Assembly: GCA_016222825.1 (NCBI GenBank)
Contig: JACRQF010000015.1
Location: forward strand, 124,001 to 188,000
Direction: 5' to 3'
Origin: Verrucomicrobiota bacterium
GTDB taxonomy: Bacteria; Verrucomicrobiota; Verrucomicrobiia; CAIQCK01
Length of the DNA: 64,000 bases
Below, piece after piece: positions 49,629 through 57,987 of the stretch (positions are counted from its first letter, which is position 1; every line of letters starts with the position of its first letter). Position numbers and translations under genes: made by a program. The notes under the pieces were generated by a model, which ran no database searches, had not been told where the DNA came from, and saw only the letters and a list, made by a program, of their open reading frames with translations.

Positions 49629-50600
49629 ATGAGTTTTGCCAGTCAATGCGCCCTGGTGACCGGGGCGGCGGGATTCATCGGCAGTCACGTCGTGGACCGG
49701 CTGCTGGCGATGGGCGTGACCGTGGTCGGCTACGACAACTTGAGCACGGGGCAGGAGCGGTTCCTGCGCCATCTCGACGGCAACCCGCGCTTCCGTCTGG
49801 TTCGCGGCGACATTCTCGACGAGGCGGCGCTGCCGGCGGCGATGGCTGGCGTGGATTTCGTCTTCCACCTCGCCGCGAACGCCGACGTGCGCGGCGGACA
49901 GCGCAATCCGAACATTGACCTCGAACAGAACACCGTCGGCACGCACCGCGTGCTGGAGGCGATGCGCAAGACGGGCGTCCGGCGGATCGCGTTCACCAGC
50001 TCGGCGACGGTCTATGGCGAGCCGACGGTGTTCCCGACGCCGGAAGATTGCCCGCTCATCCAGACCTCGACCTATGGAGCGTCGAAGGCGGCGGCGGAGG
50101 AGTTCATCGAGGCTTACTGCGAGTTCTATGATTTTCAGGCGTGGATGTTCCGCTTCGTGTCGTTCCTCGGCGAGCGGTATCCGCACGGCGTGGTGTTCGA
50201 TTTCCTGAAGAAGCTGCGCGCCACTCCCGGCGAGCTGGAAATCCTCGGCGACGGCACCGCGCGCAAGAGCTACCTGCACGTGACCGATGCGCTGGACGGT
50301 TTCTTCACGGCAATCAGCAAGGCCGACGGTGCCAAGAGCATCTTCAACGTCGGCAACACGGAATATCTCGACGTGCGCGCCGTGGCCGATGTCATCTGCG
50401 AAAGCGCCGGCGCACGCGGCGTGCGGTATCGCTTCACCGGCGGCGCGCGCGGCTGGAAAGGCGACTCGCCATTCGTGCATCTGGACATCTCGCGCCTGCA
50501 ATCGCTCGGCTGGCGGCCGCAGTTGACGATCCCCGAAGCGATTCGACGGACAGTCGCTTACCTGCAAGCCAACGAGTGGCTGCTCGGCGCGCGCAAATGA
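49629..50600 (+). CDS. NAD-dependent UDP-sugar epimerase (extended SDR)
   Basis: This 323-residue protein starts at ATG 49629 (MSFASQCALVTGAAG); an earlier in-frame GTG overlaps the preceding gene. It has 'VTGAAGFIGSHVVDRLL', 'VDFVFHLAANADVRGGQRNP', 'FTSSATVYGEP', 'STYGASKAAAEEFIEAY' (Tyr-x-x-x-Lys) and 'YLHVTDALDGFF'. These match UDP-glucose 4-epimerase-like and UDP-glucuronate 4-epimerase-like SDRs. The exact substrate is not readable. The stop overlaps the start of the next glycosyltransferase (ATGA). Confidence 0.88.
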   Translation: MSFASQCALVTGAAGFIGSHVVDRLLAMGVTVVGYDNLSTGQERFLRHLDGNPRFRLVRGDILDEAALPAAMAGVDFVFHLAANADVRGGQRNPNIDLEQNTVGTHRVLEAMRKTGVRRIAFTSSATVYGEPTVFPTPEDCPLIQTSTYGASKAAAEEFIEAYCEFYDFQAWMFRFVSFLGERYPHGVVFDFLKKLRATPGELEILGDGTARKSYLHVTDALDGFFTAISKADGAKSIFNVGNTEYLDVRAVADVICESAGARGVRYRFTGGARGWKGDSPFVHLDISRLQSLGWRPQLTIPEAIRRTVAYLQANEWLLGARK

Positions 50601-51694
50601 GCAAGCTGCGAATCCAATTCACGTTGCCGTTCCTGAACCTGGCGGGCGGCAACAAGTGTGTGCTCGAATACGCCAACCGCCTCAAGGAGCGGGGTCACGA
50701 CGTGTGGCTGATCTACAGTTACCCCGACATCCCGTTCTGGAAACCGCGCGGCTTCACACTGACCCACCTGCGCGACTGGGGCATTCTGCCGTGGATCAAC
50801 TGGTTCGACGTGCGCGTGCCCGTGCTGCGTTGTCCGGACCTCGCCAATGATTGCGTGCCGGACGCCGATGTGGTGCTGGCGACGACGTTTCATTGGGTGC
50901 CTTACGTGTCGAAGCTGAGCGCGAGCAAGGGCAAGCAGTTCAACCTCATCCAAGCTTACGAGACCGATTACGCCGAGGACAAGGCGTTCTGCGACTCGAC
51001 CTACCGGCTGCCGCCGAAACACATCGTCAATGCCTCGTGGGTGGGGCGTGTCATGTGGGAGAAGTTCCAGCGGCCATCCGTGAAGGTGATTCCCGCGGCG
51101 GACTTCGAGCAGTTCGAGTGGCGGCCGTCGAGAGAATACCACACGCCACCGCGTTGTCTGATGCAGTATCATGACCACGCGGTGAAGGGCGTGGAGGACG
51201 GCATCAAAGCGTTCGAGATCGCGGCGCGCGAAGTGCCGGGCATGACGCTGACGTTCTACGGGCCGCGCTCGGTCGGCTTGCGCACGCCGCATCTCGTGGC
51301 GGGCATGGTGCCGATGGAGACGATGTCCGACCTCTACTACGACCACGACATTTTTATCTGGCCCAGCCACCGCGAGGGACTCGGCACGCCGTGCATCGAG
51401 GCGATGGCCTGCAAGTGCGCCGTGGCGACGACCGACAACGGCGGCAGCGAGGAGTTTGCGTTCCACGAGCAGACGGCGCTGGTGTCGCCGCCGCGCGACG
51501 TGAAGGCGCTGGCGGAGAACATCGTGCGGTTCGCCAAGGATGTGCCGCTGCGCCGCCGGCTGGCGGAGGTCAGTTGCGACTGGGTGCGCCGCCACATCAC
51601 ATGGGACCGAGCGTGCGATGGGCTGGAGCGGTGCTTCGTGGACGACACGCTTTGGAAAGGCCCGAACTCGCCGGCGTTGCCGGAACAAGCATGA
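50597..51694 (+). CDS. GT4-like glycosyltransferase
   Basis: This 365-residue GT-B protein has 'LPFLNLAGGNKCVLEYANRLKERGHDVWLIYSY', shown in part as GGNKCVLEYANRLKERGHDV, 'LATTFHWVPYVSKL', then the donor-binding 'GVEDGIKAFEIAAREVPGMTLTFYGP' and 'HDIFIWPSHREGLGTPCIEAMACKCAVATTDNGG'. The acidic EGLGTPCIEAMA motif is the GT4 donor site. It begins at ATG 50597 overlapping the epimerase stop, and its stop overlaps the next GT2 start. It is cytoplasmic and adds one sugar to the growing glycan. Confidence 0.9.
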   Translation: MSKLRIQFTLPFLNLAGGNKCVLEYANRLKERGHDVWLIYSYPDIPFWKPRGFTLTHLRDWGILPWINWFDVRVPVLRCPDLANDCVPDADVVLATTFHWVPYVSKLSASKGKQFNLIQAYETDYAEDKAFCDSTYRLPPKHIVNASWVGRVMWEKFQRPSVKVIPAADFEQFEWRPSREYHTPPRCLMQYHDHAVKGVEDGIKAFEIAAREVPGMTLTFYGPRSVGLRTPHLVAGMVPMETMSDLYYDHDIFIWPSHREGLGTPCIEAMACKCAVATTDNGGSEEFAFHEQTALVSPPRDVKALAENIVRFAKDVPLRRRLAEVSCDWVRRHITWDRACDGLERCFVDDTLWKGPNSPALPEQA

Positions 51695-52683
51695 ACCCCG
51701 TCGTCAGCGTGGTGATTCCGAACATGAACGCCAGGCAGTGGCTGGACCGCTGCTTGCAGTCGCTGCTGGCGCAGACGTTGCAGCCGACCGAGATCATCCT
51801 GGTGGACCAGAACTCCAACGACGGCTCGGCGAACTACGTGGCGGAGGCTTATCCGCAGGTGCGGCTCCTGCGGCAGACGGAAGATCGAGGTTTCACCGGC
51901 GCGTGCAACGACGGCATGAAGGCGGCGCGCGGCGAGTTCCTCGTGCTGTTCAACACCGACGCCCGCGCCGAAGCGGACTGGCTGGAGGTGCTGGTCAAGG
52001 CGATGGGTGACGACGCATCCATCGGCTCGGCGGCGTGCAAGACGCTGGATTACCACAACAGCGCGCTCATCTATTCGCTTGGCGATGGCGTGCTTTCCAA
52101 CGGCGACACCTACAACATCGCGCGCAACATGAAGGACCGTCCGGAGCTGCCGATGCCGCGGTGGGTGTTCGGGCCGTCGGGCTGCACGGCGATCTACCGG
52201 CGCGCGGCGCTCGATGTGGTGGGGCTGCTGGACGAGGATTACTACACCTATCACGAGGACGTGGACATCGCGTGGCGCTTGCAGCTCGCGGGGTTCAAAT
52301 GCCTTTACGTGCCAAAAGCCGTTGCCTACCATGTCGGCGACGCGACCGGCCGGAAGTTCCGGGAGCGCACCGCGTTCATCAGCGGGCGCAACCGCTGGTT
52401 CGTGCTCTTCAAGAATCTCCCGGTCGGCCTCTGGCTGCGTTATGCGCCGCAGATGGCGGTGCGGCAGGCGAAGACGGTCTGGTGGGCGATCAAGGGCGAC
52501 GAGGAAAGCCGCGTGCGCTGCCGAGGCGCGCTGAGTTCGCTGGCATTCCTGCGCCGCGAGTGGCGCAAGCGCCGCGCGGTGCAACGGTCGCGGCAGCTCA
52601 GCACGGCGGAAGTGGCGGCGATGGTCCGCGCGCACGAGGAGTTGCGACGGCAGTTGGAGGCGATAGCGAAACAGGAGAAGTAG
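51691..52683 (+). CDS. Glycosyltransferase family 2
   Basis: This 330-residue protein starts at ATG 51691 and opens with 'NPVVSVVIPNMNARQWLDRCLQSLLAQT', in pieces VSVVIPNMNARQWLDRCLQS, then 'IILVDQNSNDGSANYV', 'GFTGACNDGMKAARGEFLVLFNTDA' and the acceptor-side 'YYTYHEDVDIAWRLQLAGF'. This order and the ED-x-D pattern mark the rhamnosyltransferase-like branch of GT2 (compare RfbF and GlcNAc-rhamnosyl types). That fits the dTDP-rhamnose epimerase-like gene next to it, but the donor is unproved. Confidence 0.9.
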   Translation: MNPVVSVVIPNMNARQWLDRCLQSLLAQTLQPTEIILVDQNSNDGSANYVAEAYPQVRLLRQTEDRGFTGACNDGMKAARGEFLVLFNTDARAEADWLEVLVKAMGDDASIGSAACKTLDYHNSALIYSLGDGVLSNGDTYNIARNMKDRPELPMPRWVFGPSGCTAIYRRAALDVVGLLDEDYYTYHEDVDIAWRLQLAGFKCLYVPKAVAYHVGDATGRKFRERTAFISGRNRWFVLFKNLPVGLWLRYAPQMAVRQAKTVWWAIKGDEESRVRCRGALSSLAFLRREWRKRRAVQRSRQLSTAEVAAMVRAHEELRRQLEAIAKQEK

Positions 52684-52687
52684 AAAC

Positions 52688-53803
52688 ATGAGCAAGAAGA
52701 TTTTGGTCACCGGTGGAGCCGGATTCATCGGGTCGTTTCTCGTGGACGAGTTGGTCAAGCGCGGCCACGAGGTGACGGTGTTCGACAACTTCGAGCCGCA
52801 GGTCCACGGGCGGAAGCGGCCGGACTACTTGAACAAGGGCGCACGTTACATCAAGGGCAGCGTCACCGACATGGCGGCGTTCAAGAAGGTGGTGCTACCG
52901 GCGGAAGTCATCCTCCACGAGGCGGCGATGGTCGGCGTCGGCCAGTCGCAATACCAGGTGCGGCGCTACACCGAGGTGAACGTGCTCGGCACGGCGAACC
53001 TCCTCGATATTCTTGCCAACCACAAGCACCGCTGCGGCAAGCTCGTTGTCGCCGCTTCGATGTCCAGCTACGGCGAGGGCCTCTACACGTGCGGCGAGCA
53101 CGGCGCGGTGCGGCCGTCGTTGCGCAGCGAGGCCGATGTGGCGAAAGGCCAGTGGGAGCCGGCCTGCCCGCGCTGCGGCCGGCCGGTGAAACCTGCGCCG
53201 ACGCCGGAGACGGCCGAGCTGGTCTGCAACTCGATCTACGCGCAGAACAAGAAGGACCAGGAGGAGATGGTGCTGATGTTCGGCCGCACCTATGATCTGC
53301 CATCGGTGGCGCTGCGTTACTTCAACGTCTATGGCCCGCGCCAGTCGTTGTCGAATCCCTACACTGGCGTGTGCGCCATCTTCATGAGCCGGATCAAGAA
53401 CGGCAACCGGCCGGTGATCTACGAGGACGGCTTGCAGAGCCGTGACTTCGTCAGCGTCCACGACATCGTGCAGGCCAACCTGCTGGCGATGGAGAAGCCG
53501 TCCGCCGACGGCGAGGTGTTCAACATTGGCACCGGCAAGCCGCTCGCCGTGAAGGACGTCGCGCGTGTGCTGGCGCGGCTCTACGGCGCGGACATCGAGG
53601 CGGACATTGTAGGCAAGTTCCGCAAAGGCGACGTGCGGCACTGTTTCCCCGACATCTCCAAGGCGTCCAAGCTGCTCGGCTACAAACCGTCCGTCAGCTT
53701 CGACGACGGGATGCGCGAGTTGATCGAGTGGTCGCGCGAGGCCGAGGCGAAGGACAAGTTCGAGGAGGCGGCGCGCGAACTGAAGAAGCGGGGCTTGGCG
53801 TAA
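52688..53803 (+). CDS. Extended SDR with cysteine insert, dTDP-L-rhamnose 4-epimerase-like
   Basis: This 371-residue protein has 'VTGGAGFIGSFLVDEL', 'GRKRPDYLNKGARYIKG', 'ILHEAAMVGVGQS', 'VAASMSSYGEGLY' and 'IYAQNKKDQEEMVLMFGRTY' (Tyr-x-x-x-Lys). Between the last two lies a cysteine-bearing insert, 'LYTCGEHGAV...WEPACPRCGRPVKP', absent from most SDRs but present in the dTDP-L-rhamnose 4-epimerase (Tll/WbiB-like) group as I remember it. It would give dTDP-6-deoxy-L-talose. The family match is good but the exact substrate is not certain. Confidence 0.78.
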   Translation: MSKKILVTGGAGFIGSFLVDELVKRGHEVTVFDNFEPQVHGRKRPDYLNKGARYIKGSVTDMAAFKKVVLPAEVILHEAAMVGVGQSQYQVRRYTEVNVLGTANLLDILANHKHRCGKLVVAASMSSYGEGLYTCGEHGAVRPSLRSEADVAKGQWEPACPRCGRPVKPAPTPETAELVCNSIYAQNKKDQEEMVLMFGRTYDLPSVALRYFNVYGPRQSLSNPYTGVCAIFMSRIKNGNRPVIYEDGLQSRDFVSVHDIVQANLLAMEKPSADGEVFNIGTGKPLAVKDVARVLARLYGADIEADIVGKFRKGDVRHCFPDISKASKLLGYKPSVSFDDGMRELIEWSREAEAKDKFEEAARELKKRGLA

Positions 53804-53811
53804 GGAACCCA

Positions 53812-54642
53812 ATGGAAGAGAGCAAACTGCGGGCTTTCGTGAAGCGCCATGTGCCGCTGAGGCGCTGGCACATCCGTGTCCTTGTGCGCCGGACGCAGAT
53901 GCGGTTGCTTTGCCACTGGACGACGCTGAAGGACCTCTTCACGCCGAACCAAAGTGGCTTTGATGCGCTGCCGTCGGCGTCGTTGCGCTATCGGGTGCAT
54001 GGGAAGCCGGATCGTCAGAGCTTTTTGGAGGTTGGCCGGCAATGCAGCCAGGACATCCTCAAGGCGCTGCGGAAGAACGGCCGGGAACTGGCTTCGTTCG
54101 AGAGTATCCTCGACTTCGGCTGCGGCTGCGGCCGGACGCTGCTCTGGTTCGCGAAGGAAACTTCCCGCCCGCGGTTCCACGGTACGGACATAGACGGCAA
54201 AGCCATCGCGTGGTGTCAGAAGAAGCTGACGCTCGGCAGCTTCGCGGTTAACGATGCGCTGCCGCCGCTGCGCTACGACGCCGGGAGTTTCGACCTTCTC
54301 TACGCAGTGTCGGTGTTCACGCATCTGGACGAGGAGCGCCAGTTCCAGTGGCTGGAGGAAATCAAGCGCGTCGTCCGGCCGGGAGGCATTGTCGTCCTGA
54401 CGATCCACGGCGAGACGTGCTGGGACGGTTTGCCGCCGGAGCACAAGGCGCTGATGGAAGGCAAGGGCTTCACGTTCTTCCGCGCCGACTTCTACAAAGG
54501 CATCTTCCCCGCGTGGTATCAGGACGCCTACCACACGCGGAAGTATGTGAATGAGAACTTTTCGCGCTACTTCAAAATCCTGGACTACCTCCCGCAAGGG
54601 CTGAACAACCATCAAGACATGGTTGTCCTTCAAAGAGATTAG
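53812..54642 (+). CDS. Class I SAM-dependent methyltransferase
   Basis: This 276-residue protein starts at ATG 53812 (MEESKLRAFVKRHV); an upstream extension overlaps the previous gene. SAM motifs are 'ILDFGCGCGRTLLWFAKE', 'FHGTDIDGKAIAWCQK', 'FDLLYAVSVFTHLDEERQFQWLEEIKRVVRPGGIVVLT' (seen in part) and 'HTRKYVNENF'. The 'FTHLDEERQFQWLEEI' string is typical of methyltransferases in glycan gene clusters. It is the last gene of the plus-strand locus; the next gene is on the minus strand, convergent after 42 bp. Confidence 0.87.
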   Translation: MEESKLRAFVKRHVPLRRWHIRVLVRRTQMRLLCHWTTLKDLFTPNQSGFDALPSASLRYRVHGKPDRQSFLEVGRQCSQDILKALRKNGRELASFESILDFGCGCGRTLLWFAKETSRPRFHGTDIDGKAIAWCQKKLTLGSFAVNDALPPLRYDAGSFDLLYAVSVFTHLDEERQFQWLEEIKRVVRPGGIVVLTIHGETCWDGLPPEHKALMEGKGFTFFRADFYKGIFPAWYQDAYHTRKYVNENFSRYFKILDYLPQGLNNHQDMVVLQRD

Positions 54643-54684
54643 CTGCCGGGAAAAGCCAAGGGGGCAAGGGGCCGCGGGGTTCGG

Positions 54685-56370
54685 TCACTTCTCGAACCGA
54701 TAGACCCGCCATTCCACCAGCGACGGCTCGCGCGTGAACAGCGCGCGCCGGTGTTCCGCGTTCATCCCCAGATAGTCCGGCAGGCGGATGCCTGCGCTCG
54801 CCACGAGGTTGAAGATCGGCGCGTCGGGGTAGGAGCTTAGAAGCTGGCGCTCAAACCGGAACCGCCGGACCAGCTTCAGCCGGTCCTTCAATTGCTCCAG
54901 CGTGGCCGTGTGGAACGATTCCGGCAGCCACATCTCCGTGCTGCGCGGCGTCGCCGGCTCGCGGACGAACACCAGGAAGCAGTCACCCTGCTTCGGCTCC
55001 GGCCGTCCGGGCGCGTTGAAGTTGATCTGGGTCAGGTCGGCCCGCCCGTCGAGGACCTTGAGGAGCTTGGTCATCTCGTTGAAGATGTGCTCGGTGTCCG
55101 GCGGCATGTTCATGAAGAGCCGCGCGTTCGGCGGCGCTTGCTGCGCGACAGTCTGCCGCGCCAGCGCGGCGGACATGTCGAAGTCGTGGCGGAAAATGAA
55201 GTAGTTGTAGTTTCGGATGAAGCCCGCCAGCGCCAGCAGCGGGATGTGGGCCAGCAGAACCCATCGCAGCGCCGGCTTCCACCACGGGCGCGGGCCGACG
55301 ACTTCTTCAAGCAACCTCGAAACGGTCACGCCCACAAACAGGCAGAGTCCGGGCACCGCCGGGCCGATGTAGCGGGCGAGCGGATGTTTCCACGGCAACA
55401 GGATGCTCCAGAACGCAAGGAACCAGCACAGCCCCACCCAGGCCCAGCCGTCCCGGTCATCAAGCACAAGGCGTCCACGCGCCCAAAGCCAGAGCCGCCA
55501 GCCGAACAGCAACGCCGCCGCCGGAAACAGCAGCATCATGCCGTTCCACAAGACGTCGCAGTATTTGAACGCGGTGGCGGCCATGATGACCGGGTTCAGT
55601 TGGTAGTCCTGCGAGTAGCTGCCCGCGGCAATCGCCTTGATGCCCGCCCAGTGGCGTCCCGCGAACCACCCCAGCGCCATCGCGACGTGGCCCGCCAGAT
55701 AGACGGCGGCGAAACGCAGGTTGCGCCGCCCCAGCACCTCACCAGAGCCGAAGACGCAAGCGAGCAGCAACCCCGCACCCAAGCCGATCAGCGCCATGCA
55801 GGTTTCGCGCGTGAAATAAGCTGGCACAAGGCACGCGACGGCCGCCGTCAGCCAGCCCGCGCGCAAGGCTGCGCGTTCTCCGGGCAAGGCCAGGCCCCGC
55901 GCCATGCACCAGAGCGACACCACGGCTAGGGCCGCCGGATAGAACGTCGGGTCGCCCAGGCGGAACCAGTTCTCGACGTTGGGCGAGAAGACGATGAACA
56001 GGAACGTCGTCAGCGCGCTGCACGCCAAAGAGCCGGTGGCGCGCTGGGCGATGGAGAAGAGCAACTGGCAGACGACGAGCATCACCAGCACGTGCGCGGC
56101 GTGATGGAGAAGGCAGTTCGTTCCGAAGAGCTTGTATTCGGCCAGACGCAGGAAGACAAAGCCGGGCCTGAAAAGCCCCGTGTCAGCCCAGAGCGTGGAT
56201 GCGAAACCGACGGTGAACGTGCCGTCTTGCAGCCGATGGCTGTAATCTACCATCCGCTCCAGGTCGTTGCCGTCGTCCACGGCTGACCATGTGTTCTCCC
56301 ACAAAGCCCCTGCGTGGAAGAGGATCGCCGCCAGCGCGAGTGACAATCGCAACACCATCGGGGAAACCAT
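54685..56370 (-). CDS. Polytopic membrane protein, GT39-like in layout
   Basis: This 561-residue protein starts at ATG 56370 (MVSPMVLRLSLALAA); a longer frame upstream runs antisense through other genes. It has about ten membrane segments (for example 'HVLVMLVVCQLLFSIA', 'LLACVFGSG', 'FPAAALLFGWRLWLWA') and a soluble C-terminal domain of about 150 residues. An early periplasmic stretch 'WSAVDDGNDLERMVDYSHRL' has acidic residues placed like those in GT-C enzymes. No specific family was recognised. It sits 11 bp after the second O-antigen-polymerase-like gene, so both are probably co-transcribed on the minus strand. It may add or flip sugars at the membrane. Confidence 0.6.
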   Translation of the reverse strand: MVSPMVLRLSLALAAILFHAGALWENTWSAVDDGNDLERMVDYSHRLQDGTFTVGFASTLWADTGLFRPGFVFLRLAEYKLFGTNCLLHHAAHVLVMLVVCQLLFSIAQRATGSLACSALTTFLFIVFSPNVENWFRLGDPTFYPAALAVVSLWCMARGLALPGERAALRAGWLTAAVACLVPAYFTRETCMALIGLGAGLLLACVFGSGEVLGRRNLRFAAVYLAGHVAMALGWFAGRHWAGIKAIAAGSYSQDYQLNPVIMAATAFKYCDVLWNGMMLLFPAAALLFGWRLWLWARGRLVLDDRDGWAWVGLCWFLAFWSILLPWKHPLARYIGPAVPGLCLFVGVTVSRLLEEVVGPRPWWKPALRWVLLAHIPLLALAGFIRNYNYFIFRHDFDMSAALARQTVAQQAPPNARLFMNMPPDTEHIFNEMTKLLKVLDGRADLTQINFNAPGRPEPKQGDCFLVFVREPATPRSTEMWLPESFHTATLEQLKDRLKLVRRFRFERQLLSSYPDAPIFNLVASAGIRLPDYLGMNAEHRRALFTREPSLVEWRVYRFEK

Positions 56371-56381
56371 GCGCGAAGCGT

Positions 56382-57875
56382 TCAACGTGAATACGCCGTC
56401 TGCTGGCCGGGCGGGCGGCGCAACGCGCCGAGCGGCGGCCGCGACCGCATCGGGGGCGCCACGTTGATGACGGGCGCGTTGGCGGTCCTGCCCAGCCAGA
56501 GCCGGGGCAGGGCCGTCCCAATGGCAAGGATCGGCCAGAGGGTGATCATGGACTGGCCGACCCACATGTCCACCAGGTTGGCCAGCACGATCAGCATGAG
56601 GATCATCATGAACGAACGTTGAAACTCATCGGTGCTCTTTTGCAGGAAACGAATTCCTTGGATAAAAAACGAGGCCACAACGCTGCAAAACAGACCTAGT
56701 CCCACCAGACCCATTTTCGACCAGAACTGGATGAACTGATTATGCACGCCCGTCTTGATCACCTCGTCCACCAAGCCGAAATACCAGTCATAGTAACCGC
56801 CAAAACCCTGCCCGATCAGGACCCAAAACGGGTTGGAGAAGATTCTCTGCATCTCCCATCGCCAGCCATACAAACGCCACGCTCCCGTCGGGTCCTGGGA
56901 AGGGTCAATAAACCCCCGATACGATCTGGCAAAGGATTCTCCCAGTTGCCCGCCCAAGAGCGGATTCATGACCGCAACCACCACGATCCCCAGCGCCACG
57001 GCCACCGCGCCCAGCAGCACGGTCTTGAGGAAATACCTGCGGGTGATCCACAGCAGGAATGGCACCGTGATCAGCACCGAGGCCACAATCGCCCGCATGG
57101 CGCTGTAAAAGGTCAGGACCAGCAGCACGGCAATGCCAAGCGCAGCCAAGGTGCGGTGGCGCTTGATATGGTCGCGGCCCAGCAGAACGCCGAGCACAAC
57201 GGCGTTGAGGCAGCCGTATTCGTTCAACAAATTGCCGCCAGCGAACCGGGGCGTGAATCCCTGTAGCAAAAACACGTAATAAAGCTGCCAAACCGCTGTG
57301 ATGATGCAAATCCACTTCAACCAGCGCAGCACCGTGTCCGCCTGCTCCACCCGCGTTATGTAATGGATGGCGATGAAGTATGAAATGCAGTGCAGGAACT
57401 CGCGGCCTTCGCCCACCGCTGAATAACCGTAACTCAGCGCCCCGCGCGCGATGCAGCAGAGCGCCCAAGCATACAGAACCACCATCCACCGGTCTGTCGT
57501 CGTGTAAAGGTGGGTCTGACGCATGCAACCGCGGAAAAACTCCACCGCCATGAACGCCCCCACGAAGACGTCGCCCGGATACACCAACGCGCTGCCCATG
57601 CCCACCATTGTTCCGCCGCGCAGGAACGAGTGATACCAGATGGCCATGCCCAGATACAGCATCACGGATTGGAAGGGCCAGACCATGATGGCCAACCCGG
57701 CTAGGATGCCCAGCGACGCGAAGCCCGCCACCATCCACTGCGTGGAAACCTGCGTGGCGAACTGATACGCATACACCACCACCACCGCGAAGATCAGCAG
57801 ATACAAAAACAACCGCGGGTTGTATTCCAGCCCTTGAACAACCTGCCCGTAATAGTATGAACGTCGTGATTTCAC
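56382..57875 (-). CDS. O-antigen polymerase/ligase-like membrane protein
   Basis: This 497-residue protein has about ten to twelve membrane segments ('LFLYLLIFAVVVVYAY', 'VLITVPFLLWITRRYFL', 'MIGIAVLLVLTFYS'-like, here LGIAVLLVLTFYSAMRA). The O-antigen ligase/Wzy_C pattern is visible in 'FYSAMRAIVASVLI', 'GWRWEMQRIFSNPFWVLIGQGFGGYYDWYF' (the Arg- and Gly-rich loop) and 'VHNQFIQFWSKMGLVGLGLF', with the HN that matches the family His. It is the second such protein in the window (the other is at 24864-26882). It begins 110 bp from the CE15-like gene. Confidence 0.82.
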   Translation of the reverse strand: MKSRRSYYYGQVVQGLEYNPRLFLYLLIFAVVVVYAYQFATQVSTQWMVAGFASLGILAGLAIMVWPFQSVMLYLGMAIWYHSFLRGGTMVGMGSALVYPGDVFVGAFMAVEFFRGCMRQTHLYTTTDRWMVVLYAWALCCIARGALSYGYSAVGEGREFLHCISYFIAIHYITRVEQADTVLRWLKWICIITAVWQLYYVFLLQGFTPRFAGGNLLNEYGCLNAVVLGVLLGRDHIKRHRTLAALGIAVLLVLTFYSAMRAIVASVLITVPFLLWITRRYFLKTVLLGAVAVALGIVVVAVMNPLLGGQLGESFARSYRGFIDPSQDPTGAWRLYGWRWEMQRIFSNPFWVLIGQGFGGYYDWYFGLVDEVIKTGVHNQFIQFWSKMGLVGLGLFCSVVASFFIQGIRFLQKSTDEFQRSFMMILMLIVLANLVDMWVGQSMITLWPILAIGTALPRLWLGRTANAPVINVAPPMRSRPPLGALRRPPGQQTAYSR

Positions 57876-57987
57876 GCTGCAATTTCTCTCGGCTCGCGCC
57901 TACCTTGGACGAGGAATCGCCCCGGTTCAACTGCAAAGCGCGCGGCCACAGCCTTCCGGTTTGACGTCACACACGACGTGCTGGCGA

